Made by a program: the position numbers and the translations under genes. The notes beneath the pieces are model-generated. The model was given only the letters and a program-made list of their open reading frames with translations. It made no database searches and was not told the DNA's origin. A stretch of 64,000 nucleotides of DNA from Flavobacterium sp. LHD-85 (GTDB lineage Bacteria > Bacteroidota > Bacteroidia > Flavobacteriales > Flavobacteriaceae): positions 124,001 through 188,000 of the forward strand of contig NZ_JAVFVR010000015.1 of NCBI RefSeq assembly GCF_030929595.1, read 5' to 3'. Below are positions 27,801-33,695 of the stretch, in pieces; position 1 is the stretch's first letter; each line of letters opens with the position of its first letter.

Positions 27801-27969
27801 AGGTGAGGCTGAAATGAAAATTTATTCTATGGAAGGTAATGCGGTTTGGAGTAAAACTTACAGTGCAGTTCCGTCTAGCGTAAATGTAAGTCAGCTAACT
27901 ACTGGGGTTTACATTTTAGATTGTACCATACAAGGTAAAAAGTACACAGCTAAGATTATTAAAAAGTAA
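21832..27969 (+). CDS. Giant M4 (thermolysin-type) metalloprotease with T9SS sorting tail
   Basis: The 2045-residue protein has a signal peptide (to about residue 26), then an FTP/PepSY-type propeptide (residues about 120-300, including YQQMHNAVPVEGAIYKVRDN). The peptidase M4 domain has zinc ligands His456 and His460 in HEMTH, third ligand Glu480 in NESFSDIFG, and the catalytic His549 in GGVHQNSGITNYWYYLL. After about residue 640 come about 1300 residues of beta-rich modules: repeated CARDB-like and MAM/jelly-roll-like domains (FDFTNVVSPYVEFDLYY; FDLTNYKEAHLSFDGFG) and Ig-like segments with ACxW-type SYKWSSGESTNSINV. The last ~75 residues are a type A T9SS sorting domain (FRVFPNPVADNV ... VYILDCTIQGKKYTAKIIKK). 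It should be secreted across the outer membrane and either released or anchored to the surface, degrading extracellular protein. It is much longer than typical M4 enzymes because of the accessory modules. Confidence 0.95.
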   Translation: MNQIYSKPRYLFLLLGFLICSVGMAQSPFPKNKTSNAQTAVQSPAANQKKNQVYQKNSDSSVNQEDDANTLLTQKSINGKTLSQEESDDVNKRLKASQKLFNKSGSASTAKNLQTTDSTKVRSFAKSSNLTIRNVFEVKKADFELSNADKMQLRSVSDKHGRSLATYQQMHNAVPVEGAIYKVRDNKSKIEAFGHISKKLPANSNYKVNASAALQNALNTVNAKEYVWQSKKLSSLVHKKISTKPQGELVYVGPNFSSELTEYHLAWKFDVFATNPQSSQTIYVDANTGKVILKIDLSRDLRSSSSPYADGRSAIGKGKARFAGDVTFGTTQYADGYRLEDLVGKYKVQMYTLNMNHAEHASDEVLTEFIDEDNNWNDLYNKDHDEAAIDIHWGIQKTLNYYEEKFDRNSVDDKGMTIFALAHLGTNVQNASWTGGWAQFGDGDKQPFVSLGITGHEMTHAVTQFSAGLIYQGESGAMNESFSDIFGISIELYAAKDSTKDIWLLGDELYSHGSLRSMANPKAAGQPDTYGGEFWTNPANTSYDNGGVHQNSGITNYWYYLLVEGGEGVNDLNNSYSVKPIGLAKAEKIAYLALTEYLSPSSNFSDMRQATLMAVEDLYGLGSEEFKQVTNAWYAIGVGTAYADRQITIVSVENPSTSCGPLKGDEPFYITVRNTGTKIIKADEGLNFKLRAMASALGRLITFYTNDGEVPFTKDLGIGEETTVAIKSKIPYQINATSYVEVKVDLDPIVDFGVKEGYSFVTGIYVGTAQKDFDIKATALDLPMYTGDLLMSSYTPAITIFNLGCQDIPAGTVLKVGYANTKAGSTTIWKDVTLQTAFKANSEMKITFDTAVDLSAAGLHTYEAYVTYDKDPITTNNSIINGAYSDVITQFPYTEGFERTPGGWNTKALSGNQKFVFQNYPASFRTVKSQYMWGMVDFKGNDRMGLNSDFVLESPIFDFTNVVSPYVEFDLYYLLHRTYDGLIVEYSEDKGKSWKKINTVNYPEIEHNNDLFDGGWFTGANNSLKKDPYQIRLNELAGKKAAIRFHVKSDDYYDGFLGGFIDNILVSDAPYDLEVVSAKLDAGKCDINNNNAAIIAKVTNNFATASQEVNITTKVLDAAKVEIFSKIEKTTLNFARFKDTISYSIPNINLKNVGEHTISVSVFPVDMAKDLKQGNNAVTLTYDNWNNEDMKVSALPYKMDFEDASKYKGWRTSENKGSAGWKHGVRADLGSPAWFIADHTKFMASNDDKCNCDASNDMLVSPVFDLTNYKEAHLSFDGFGDPQQWSDGYVKVSTDGGTTWKEVFKMPYYGAWFGYNVDLSAYAGNSCVQLAFQHNDNGFFANGFAVDNIEITPTKSNLQLSNLVVGETVYEDAPTHEFYINARNVAYKTLEKITLKYQILQNGNAIGEPVSLERTQTIRQGETLVYKIDGLPKLAAGNYEIKVQATADGEASTNVKSLTASFQVAEKALELSEENFSSLTQGSIFGSKGFISNQSDENYPWRAVTTPDNTNLTVPLKNRTGDAGGKLLYSQLEGYYYYSELISPLYKLSENTTALEFYYALQSNVNDALIVDIKPVGGEWTEAWRATSKGTYVDTEWQKAALNITKYAGKSVLFRFRHAKSDGYSYLVLDDLKVMSEPVLDVSVQILSPKDICGNSEVKVRLTNEGQVAIKENSIQLDLEYVNTSEKISEAIASGIPVGESIEYTFIKQPKLDDSGDSHVFAINAKMENDAIEQNNNIKNYVYQGVPSDFKMFDTSVIHAYAGKSVYLDAERNLVARELEATSYKWSSGESTNSINVDKAGDYSVTATLENGCTLTEKVTVVFDTFESGLPSGDVCGPEVVLNPGNYAAYEWFDGSTDPTFTTTESGEYYVTVYNEHGLGKIFTTTINVLENIVPEIQALEGNKITASADATGYQWYLNGRVLPNATEKTVATIWEGSYSLQVTNAHGCTSMSAPIESKGLLIGKLTNSFRVFPNPVADNVNIFLAEKAEGEAEMKIYSMEGNAVWSKTYSAVPSSVNVSQLTTGVYILDCTIQGKKYTAKIIKK

Positions 27970-27988
27970 CAAATTTACAGATAGAAAC

Positions 27989-28011
27989 GGCAGTTCTCAC
28001 GTAGAACTGCC
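27989..28011 (+). terminator. Hairpin between protease and barrel genes
   Basis: GGCAGTTCT (27989-27997) pairs perfectly with AGAACTGCC (28003-28011) around a 5-nt loop, 20 bp after the protease stop. The following T-run is short (CTTCTT), so it may attenuate or protect the 3' end rather than stop all transcription into the barrel gene at 28035. Confidence 0.6.
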
Positions 28012-28034
28012 CTTCTTAAAAACAACAAAATACG

Positions 28035-28682
28035 ATGAAAAAATCAAAGCTAATAATCTGTGCATTGCTAATGTGTGCAGGTGCAATGGCTCAAACCGAA
28101 AAGGTAAAACTGGGCGTAAAAGCAGGTTTAAATATTTCGAGCCTATCATTTGATGAAAACGAATTGGATTCATCTTCTAAAACAGGATTTACAGCAGGTT
28201 TAATGGCAGAAATTCCGTTGGCAAAAAACTTTTCGGTACAGCCAGAGTTATTGTACAGCCAGCAGGGAATGAAATTGTCTTATTCTGATCCAGAAGTGCA
28301 AAATTCAAATTACAAAAGTACTATTGCCTTAAACTATTTAAACATTCCTGTAATGTTGAAATATTACGTAGTGAAAGGTTTAAGCATTCAGGCGGGACCA
28401 CAAGTCGGAATTTTGCTTAAAGCAAACAACAAATACCAAGACAACTTTTTAGGTTACGATAACCATGAAAAAATGGATTTAAAAGATTACTCAAATGGAG
28501 TAGATGCTTCTGTAAATTTTGGATTGGGTTATCAGTTTAAAGACAAGTTTTATGCAGATGCAAGATATAATTTATCTTATACCAATGTGTTTAAAGATGT
28601 AACAGCAAACACAAATTATATTATTAACAGTGATATGAAGAATAAAGTTTTTCAAATAACGATCGGTTATTTTTTTAAATAG
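28035..28682 (+). CDS. Small outer-membrane beta-barrel protein (PorT-like/OMP_b-brl_2)
   Basis: This 215-residue protein has a signal peptide (MKKSKLIICALLMCAGAMAQ). The rest is a typical 8-strand barrel of the family often labelled PorT-like: VKLGVKAGLNISSLSF at the start, GFTAGLMAEIPLAKNFSVQPELLYSQQG, LNYLNIPVMLKYYVVKGLSIQAGPQVGILL, and VNFGLGYQFKDKFYADARYNLS, ending in KVFQITIGYFFK. It lies 65 bp downstream of the protease gene on the same strand, separated by a hairpin. A porin-like, structural or T9SS-linked role is possible; nothing in the sequence decides. Confidence 0.85.
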   Translation: MKKSKLIICALLMCAGAMAQTEKVKLGVKAGLNISSLSFDENELDSSSKTGFTAGLMAEIPLAKNFSVQPELLYSQQGMKLSYSDPEVQNSNYKSTIALNYLNIPVMLKYYVVKGLSIQAGPQVGILLKANNKYQDNFLGYDNHEKMDLKDYSNGVDASVNFGLGYQFKDKFYADARYNLSYTNVFKDVTANTNYIINSDMKNKVFQITIGYFFK

Positions 28683-28709
28683 AGTTAGTAACACCTTCAT
28701 AACTGTTTA

Positions 28710-28740
28710 AAACCACTCTTTTTTAGGAGTGGTTTTTTTG
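28710..28740 (+). terminator. Rho-independent terminator
   Basis: AAACCACTC (28710-28718) pairs with GAGTGGTTT (28727-28735) and runs into a T-stretch. It closes the protease/barrel unit before the riboswitch promoter. Confidence 0.85.
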
Positions 28741-28764
28741 TTTTTCCAAAAAATCAAATTCTTA

Positions 28765-28796
28765 TTTGCAGACACCATACCTGCGTCATATATTTG
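28765..28796 (+). promoter_or_regulatory. Promoter of the corrinoid-uptake operon
   Basis: TTTG (28765-28768), a 20-bp spacer and TATATTTG (28789-28796) match the Bacteroidota vegetative promoter exactly. Transcription should begin near 28803, just at the 5' edge of the riboswitch. Confidence 0.7.
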
Positions 28797-28801
28797 CGCC
28801 A

Positions 28802-29010
28802 GATTTTGGTCTGCTTTTTTCAATCTGAAATAAGCAGTTAAAAGGGAATCAGGTGCAAATCCTGAACAGACCCGCTACTGTAAGTTCTACACAAAGTCTT
28901 TAAACATACTAATGCCATTGTCCCGCTTTGCGGGGTGAGAAGGCCGTTTAAAGATAGAATAAGTCAGGAGACCTGCCACGATCACATAGTTTAAAACTTT
29001 CGCGGTATGA
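28802..29010 (+). promoter_or_regulatory. Cobalamin riboswitch
   Basis: The conserved core reads GGGAATCAGGTGCAAATCC (28844-28862), then GACCCGCTACTGTAAG (28869-28884), a variable hairpin CCCGCTTTGCGGGG (28922-28935), and the B12-box type AAGTCAGGAGACCTGCC (28961-28977). These are the hallmark elements in the right order and spacing. The aptamer precedes a BtuB-like receptor gene, as is usual. A start-codon hairpin at 29074-29107 may be its expression platform. Confidence 0.93.
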
Positions 29011-29030
29011 AGTTGATGACAAGAGAATAA

Positions 29031-29049
29031 CCTGCTATTGCATAGCGGG
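29031..29049 (+). promoter_or_regulatory. Short hairpin 3' of the riboswitch aptamer
   Basis: CCTGCTAT pairs with ATAGCGGG around TGC (8 bp with one G-U pair). No T-run follows, so it does not look like a terminator; it may be part of the switching region. Confidence 0.4.
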
Positions 29050-29073
29050 ATTACTACTGTTATATAATTACGG

Positions 29074-29107
29074 CATCACGCAAAGTTTATTTAATAAAAT
29101 CGTGATG
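29074..29107 (+). promoter_or_regulatory. Start-codon sequestering hairpin (candidate riboswitch expression platform)
   Basis: CATCACG (29074-29080) is perfectly complementary to CGTGATG (29101-29107), and the right arm contains the ATG start (29105-29107) of the receptor gene. The loop has an inner TTTATT/AATAAA dyad that would extend the fold. Closing this stem would hide the initiation site, consistent with translational control by the upstream aptamer. Confidence 0.5.
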
Positions 29108-31153
29108 TATAATTTGAGTAAAACTTTATTTTCTGTTTTTTTAGCACTTGTTCCTTTTTTGCTTCATTCGCAAGCGGTGACTGACAGTTCGCGGGTTTTA
29201 AAAGAAGTGGTTTTAAAAGGAAAACCTTATCAGGAAGTTATTCCGGTGCAAAGCCTTTCGGGCGTTCTGCTCGAAAATCTTTCTAGTCATAATGTGGCCG
29301 ATGCGCTTCGTTATTTTGCCGGAACTCAAATTAAAGATTATGGAGGAGTCGGCGGACTCAAAACGGTTGATGTCCGAAATATGGGAACGCACCATGTTGG
29401 TGTTTTTTATGACGGAATTCAGCTTGGAAACGCTCAAAACGGCGTAACCGATTTAGGAAAATATTCGCTTGACGATATGGAATCGCTTACCATGTACAAT
29501 GGTCAGAAAAGCGAAATTTTTCAGTCAGCGAAAGACTTTGCATCAGCTTCCACGATTTATTTGCGAACTAAACGTCCTGCTTTTATAGGCAATAAAAAAA
29601 CAAATTTGCTGGTTCGTTACAAAACAATGTCCATCAATTATCACGATCCTTCTTTTAGATGGGAACAAAAGCTGAGCGATAAAGTGAGTTTGAGCGTAAG
29701 TTCTGAATACATTAAGTCGAATGGACAATATAAATTTAGATACAAAAGAAAAAATCAAGACGGCAGCATTGCCTACGATACTACAGCTACACGATGGAAC
29801 AGTGATATAGAAGCATTCCGATTTGAATCTGGACTTTATGGAAAAATAAATAAAGGAACTTGGGACGCCAAAGTCTATTATTACGATTCTGAACGCGGTG
29901 CGCCGGGGGCCATTGTAGAAAATAAGTTTAAAGACGGTTTCAGACAATTCGACAAGAACTTTTTCGGACAATCTTCTTTAACGAAAGACGTTTCAGAAAA
30001 ATATAAATTTCAGCTAAAAGGAAAATTCGCTTACGATTACACGCATTATATTGCACGAGATACTACCAATGTTTTAGGCGAAACCGTGACCGAAGGCGCA
30101 CAATCTGATGATAGTTATTATCAGCAGGAAGCTTATTTTTCGGCTGTTAACATGTACAGCATTTTACCTACTTGGGATGTTTCGCTCTCAACCGATTTTC
30201 AATACAATAAATTAAATGCGACAAGAAGAGGGATCCAAACGCAATTCTCTTTTCCACACCGTTATACGGCGTTAGTTTCTTTGGCAACTTCGTATCGATA
30301 TGAAGGCTTTAAAGTTTTAGGGAATGTACTCGCAACCCGCGTCATCGAAGAGGTAAAGTATAATGCCAAAGCACCCAATAAAACCGAATTTACACCTGCT
30401 TTATTTCTTGGTTATACTCCGTTTAAGAAATACGATTTCAATTTAAGGGCTTTCGCTAAACGTATTTTCAGAATGCCAACTTTCAACGATTTGTATTATA
30501 CCATGATTGGTTCACGCACTTTGAGACCAGAATACATGAATCAGTACGATGTTGGTTTTACGTATAATTTTCCTGTAAGAGAAAGCTTTTTCGATAGATT
30601 TTCTTTTCAGGCAGATGCTTATTATACCAATACAAAAGACAAAATTGTTGCTGCTCCAACAGGAAATTTATTTCGATGGATGATGACCAATATCGGACAA
30701 GTGAAAGGAAAGGGAATCGAAACGGTTCTGAATATGGGAACTCATTTTAATAAGCTAAAACTTGATGCTAATTTAACGTATACCTATTCTAAAAGTCAGG
30801 ATTTTACAAAGTTTGTCGGTTTAGAAATGTCTTCTTATGGAGATCAGATTCCGTACACACCTTGGCATAGCGGATCTGGAATTTTAAACGCCAATTATGA
30901 ATCTTGGAACTTCAATTACAGTTTCATTTACGTCGGAAAGCGCTACAACGGCAATGTCAATAATATCAAAGTGAATGAAGTGCAGCCTTGGTATACACAT
31001 GATTTGGCGATTCAGAAATCTTTCGCATTCAAAAATTACAAATTAAACGGAACGATTGAAGTCAACAACGCTTTTAATCAGCAATATGAAGTGATTTACA
31101 ATTATCCGATGCCAGGGCGAACATTCAAATTTATAATCAGTTTTGAGTTATGA
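29105..31153 (+). CDS. btuB: TonB-dependent corrinoid receptor, BtuB-like
   Basis: I prefer the ATG at 29105, with 682 residues, over the GTG at 29102. Signal peptide to about residue 23 (LVPFLLHSQA). A TonB-box-like VLKEVVLKG precedes the plug domain (residues about 45-150: VADALRYFAGTQIKDYGGVGGLKTVDVRNMGTHHVGVFYDGIQLGN). The remaining ~520 residues form a 22-strand barrel ending in MPGRTFKFIISFEL with a terminal aromatic/hydrophobic motif. There is no CarboxypepD-like extension, so this is the short BtuB type rather than SusC. The cobalamin riboswitch directly upstream identifies a corrinoid substrate. The stop overlaps the next ATG (ATGA at 31150-31153), showing translational coupling to the BtuG-like lipoprotein. 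Confidence 0.9.
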   Translation: MYNLSKTLFSVFLALVPFLLHSQAVTDSSRVLKEVVLKGKPYQEVIPVQSLSGVLLENLSSHNVADALRYFAGTQIKDYGGVGGLKTVDVRNMGTHHVGVFYDGIQLGNAQNGVTDLGKYSLDDMESLTMYNGQKSEIFQSAKDFASASTIYLRTKRPAFIGNKKTNLLVRYKTMSINYHDPSFRWEQKLSDKVSLSVSSEYIKSNGQYKFRYKRKNQDGSIAYDTTATRWNSDIEAFRFESGLYGKINKGTWDAKVYYYDSERGAPGAIVENKFKDGFRQFDKNFFGQSSLTKDVSEKYKFQLKGKFAYDYTHYIARDTTNVLGETVTEGAQSDDSYYQQEAYFSAVNMYSILPTWDVSLSTDFQYNKLNATRRGIQTQFSFPHRYTALVSLATSYRYEGFKVLGNVLATRVIEEVKYNAKAPNKTEFTPALFLGYTPFKKYDFNLRAFAKRIFRMPTFNDLYYTMIGSRTLRPEYMNQYDVGFTYNFPVRESFFDRFSFQADAYYTNTKDKIVAAPTGNLFRWMMTNIGQVKGKGIETVLNMGTHFNKLKLDANLTYTYSKSQDFTKFVGLEMSSYGDQIPYTPWHSGSGILNANYESWNFNYSFIYVGKRYNGNVNNIKVNEVQPWYTHDLAIQKSFAFKNYKLNGTIEVNNAFNQQYEVIYNYPMPGRTFKFIISFEL

Positions 31154-32295
31154 AAAAGAGCTTTTTAAAAATACTATTCGTTTTAGCCGTAACGATTTTA
31201 ATGATTTCCTGTCGTGAAGATGAAACTGTATTTCTTTCTTCAGATACAGCCGTAGCCGCGCCAAGAAGCGACGGAAATATTGAAGGTTTCTATCTTTTAA
31301 ACGAGGGAAATATGGGCATGAATCGTGCGAGTTTGGATGTTTTCAATTACAGAACAGGAAATTATACCACAGATGTTTATTCCGAACGAAATCCGAGTGT
31401 GGTAAAGGAATTGGGAGATGTTGGAAACGATATCAAAATCTATGGAAATAAGGTTTATGCAGTAATAAATTGCTCCAACAAAGTTGAGGTTTTAGAAAAA
31501 TGGACAGCAAAACGCATTAAAAAAATTGACATTCCCAATTGCCGTTATGTGGCTTTTTATAAAGACAAAGCCTATGTGAGTTCGTATTCGGGACCAGTTG
31601 CCATTAATCCGAATGCAGAAATCGGTTTTGTAGCTGAAATTGATACTACTTCATTAGAAATAAAAAGAAAAGTGACCGTTGGTTATCAGCCTGAACAAAT
31701 GGTTATTCATAACGGAAAATTATATGTCGCAAATTCTGGCGGTTACAGGGTTCCAAATTACGATAGAACTGTTTCTGTTATTGATCTGGCGACTTTCACA
31801 GAAATCAAAAAAATAGATGTGGGCATTAATTTGTATAGCATGCAGATTGACAGTCGCGGCGATATTTATGTGAGTTCACGAGGCGATTATTACAACACGC
31901 CATCTAATCTTTTTGTGATTGATACACAGACAGACGAAAAGAAAATGCAGCTGGATATTCCTGTTTCTGGAACTTGTCTGGTAGATGATTTATTGTATTA
32001 CTACAGCGTTTCTTGGAGTTACTTATCAGGCAGTAATAAAGTGAGTTACGGAATTTTGGACACCAAAACCAAAAAGGTAATCACCAATCAGATTATTACG
32101 GACGGAACCGACAAAAAAATCATGATTCCGTACGGACTTCAAGTCAATCCCGAAACCAAAGAAATCTACATTACCGACGCTCAAAACTATGTCGTAACGG
32201 GCTACATCTACTGTTTTACGCCCGACGGAAAATTAAAATGGAAAACGACCGCAGGAAATATTCCTGCCCATATTGCTTTTATAACTAAAAAATAA
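31150..32295 (+). CDS. btuG: BtuG-like surface lipoprotein, beta-propeller corrinoid binder
   Basis: The 381-residue protein has a lipobox ending at Cys21 (ILMISC) followed by the acidic REDE, resembling the Bacteroidota lipoprotein export signal for the outer cell surface. The rest is a YncE-like propeller with repeated strands such as YLLNEGNMGMNRASLDVF, VKELGDVGNDIKIYGNKVYAVINC, RTVSVIDLATFTEIKKIDVG and YGLQVNPETKEIYITDA. In Bacteroides, BtuG is a seven-bladed propeller lipoprotein that binds cobalamin on the cell surface and hands it to BtuB; the phrases above match my recollection of that family. Coupling to the receptor gene by a 4-nt overlap supports a receptor-BtuG complex. The conclusion that it binds corrinoids is by homology and context. 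Confidence 0.85.
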   Translation: MKKSFLKILFVLAVTILMISCREDETVFLSSDTAVAAPRSDGNIEGFYLLNEGNMGMNRASLDVFNYRTGNYTTDVYSERNPSVVKELGDVGNDIKIYGNKVYAVINCSNKVEVLEKWTAKRIKKIDIPNCRYVAFYKDKAYVSSYSGPVAINPNAEIGFVAEIDTTSLEIKRKVTVGYQPEQMVIHNGKLYVANSGGYRVPNYDRTVSVIDLATFTEIKKIDVGINLYSMQIDSRGDIYVSSRGDYYNTPSNLFVIDTQTDEKKMQLDIPVSGTCLVDDLLYYYSVSWSYLSGSNKVSYGILDTKTKKVITNQIITDGTDKKIMIPYGLQVNPETKEIYITDAQNYVVTGYIYCFTPDGKLKWKTTAGNIPAHIAFITKK

Positions 32296-32304
32296 CCCTT
32301 AAAA

Positions 32305-33507
32305 ATGATGAATAAAAATCTTTTTAAAATCGCTTTGTTTTCAATTCTCTTTTTGGGATTTGTGGCTTGTGATAAAGACAATGATAATGAAGAAAATCTG
32401 CTCCCCGCAGAAGTTCTGAAAGAATCCTACACAATTGACCGTTTTAAGGTTCTGAATATCGCAACAAACCTTCCGAGTACAGCAAAACTGACTTGGAGTG
32501 TTAAAGATTCTATTATTTCAGAAAATGCTGATTTGGATTTTATCAGTCCGTTTCAAAAAAGTTATCCATTGACTTTAAAAGTTGAAATAAACGGAGAAAC
32601 CAAGATTTATAACTCGTCAATCAATGTTACAAAAGAAACGGGAACATATAGTAAATATATTTCTAATGTATTTGATTTTCGTCCTGCAGTTGGACAGTTT
32701 ACAAATGAAATTCCACAATATACCGTAAGGAATACAGAAGCCAATATGATTTCTGCCGCCAAGAAAGCAATTGCAGGTTCAAACACCACAATGATTTCAC
32801 TAGGCGGTTTTGGAGGTTACGTGGTTTTTGGTTTCGATCACACGATTCCAAATATGGGCGGACGAGATTTTAAGGTTTTAGGAAATGCTTTTTGGGGAAA
32901 TGAAGCAAACGAAGCGCGTGCAGGATCTTGCGAACCCGGAATTATTATGGTGGCTTACGACAAGAATAAAAATGGAAAACCTGACGAAGACGAATGGTAC
33001 GAAATTGCTGGAAGTGAATATTTTAAAAACACGACTACAAAAAACTATTCTATTACTTATTTCAAACCTGATCCAAATAAATTGCCAGTTGCAGGAAATG
33101 AATTTTGGCAAGTTAATACCGAATACATTAAATGGCAGGACAACGCTGGAAAATCAGGATATAAATCACAAAATGTGTTTCATGAACAAAATTACTATCC
33201 ACTTTGGATTGCCGATGCTTCTTATAGCTTGAAAGGAACGCGAATAGCAGATAACTTCTACGATCAAAGCGGAGAAGGTTCGTATTGGGTAGGCAAATCG
33301 TTTGAATTTGGTTATGCCGATAATGCTCCAAATAGTGATGAAGCTTCGAATATCGATATTTCTTGGGCAGTAGATAAAAACGGAAAATACTTAAAACTTC
33401 CTGGAATAGATTTCGTAAAAATATACACCGCAATCAATCAGGAAGCAGGCTGGCTTGGCGAAGTTTCTACAGAGGTTTCTGGGGCTTACGATTTACATCT
33501 TAACTAA
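32305..33507 (+). CDS. Surface lipoprotein of corrinoid-uptake loci
   Basis: This 400-residue lipoprotein has a lipobox cysteine at residue 22 (LGFVAC) and then DKDNDNEEN, again fitting the surface-export signal. After an Ig/PKD-like N-terminal part (YTIDRFKVLNIATNLPSTAKLTWSV) comes a conserved domain with SLGGFGGYVVFGFDHTIPN, GRDFKVLGNAFWGNE and an EF-hand-like DKNKNGKPDEDEWYEIAG calcium loop. Similar proteins are found next to BtuB/BtuG genes in Bacteroidota and are usually annotated only as cell-surface proteins. It lies 9 bp after the BtuG-like gene in the riboswitch operon. A role as an accessory corrinoid or carrier binder is inferred. Confidence 0.75.
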   Translation: MMNKNLFKIALFSILFLGFVACDKDNDNEENLLPAEVLKESYTIDRFKVLNIATNLPSTAKLTWSVKDSIISENADLDFISPFQKSYPLTLKVEINGETKIYNSSINVTKETGTYSKYISNVFDFRPAVGQFTNEIPQYTVRNTEANMISAAKKAIAGSNTTMISLGGFGGYVVFGFDHTIPNMGGRDFKVLGNAFWGNEANEARAGSCEPGIIMVAYDKNKNGKPDEDEWYEIAGSEYFKNTTTKNYSITYFKPDPNKLPVAGNEFWQVNTEYIKWQDNAGKSGYKSQNVFHEQNYYPLWIADASYSLKGTRIADNFYDQSGEGSYWVGKSFEFGYADNAPNSDEASNIDISWAVDKNGKYLKLPGIDFVKIYTAINQEAGWLGEVSTEVSGAYDLHLN

Positions 33508-33520
33508 CACAGTAAAATTT

Positions 33521-33659
33521 TTAACACATAGAGACATAATTTTTTAGAAACTCAGAAAGGCGTTTCACTTTATTTTAAAACACATAGCTATGTGTTAGAA
33601 ACTAGTTTCTTTTTTCTATTCTTTTCGATGAAATAAAATCTATGTCTCTATGTGTTTAA
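33521..33659. repeat. Nested inverted repeats built on one ACACATAG core
   Basis: Outer arms 33521-33538 (TTAACACATAGAGACATA) and 33641-33659 (TATGTCTCTATGTGTTTAA) are complementary but for one inserted T. Between them, 33579-33596 is a perfect 18-bp palindrome AACACATAGCTATGTGTT that uses the same core. The structure fills the 188-bp gap before the T9SS propeller gene and may attenuate or process the operon transcript. Confidence 0.7.
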
Positions 33660-33695
33660 AAAAATAGTAACACAACATTTTAAAACCATAACATT

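Noticed and set aside
29543-29971. A 142-codon minus-strand frame inside the BtuB-like gene
   Set aside because: It is wholly opposite a well-supported receptor frame, with no recognisable domain.
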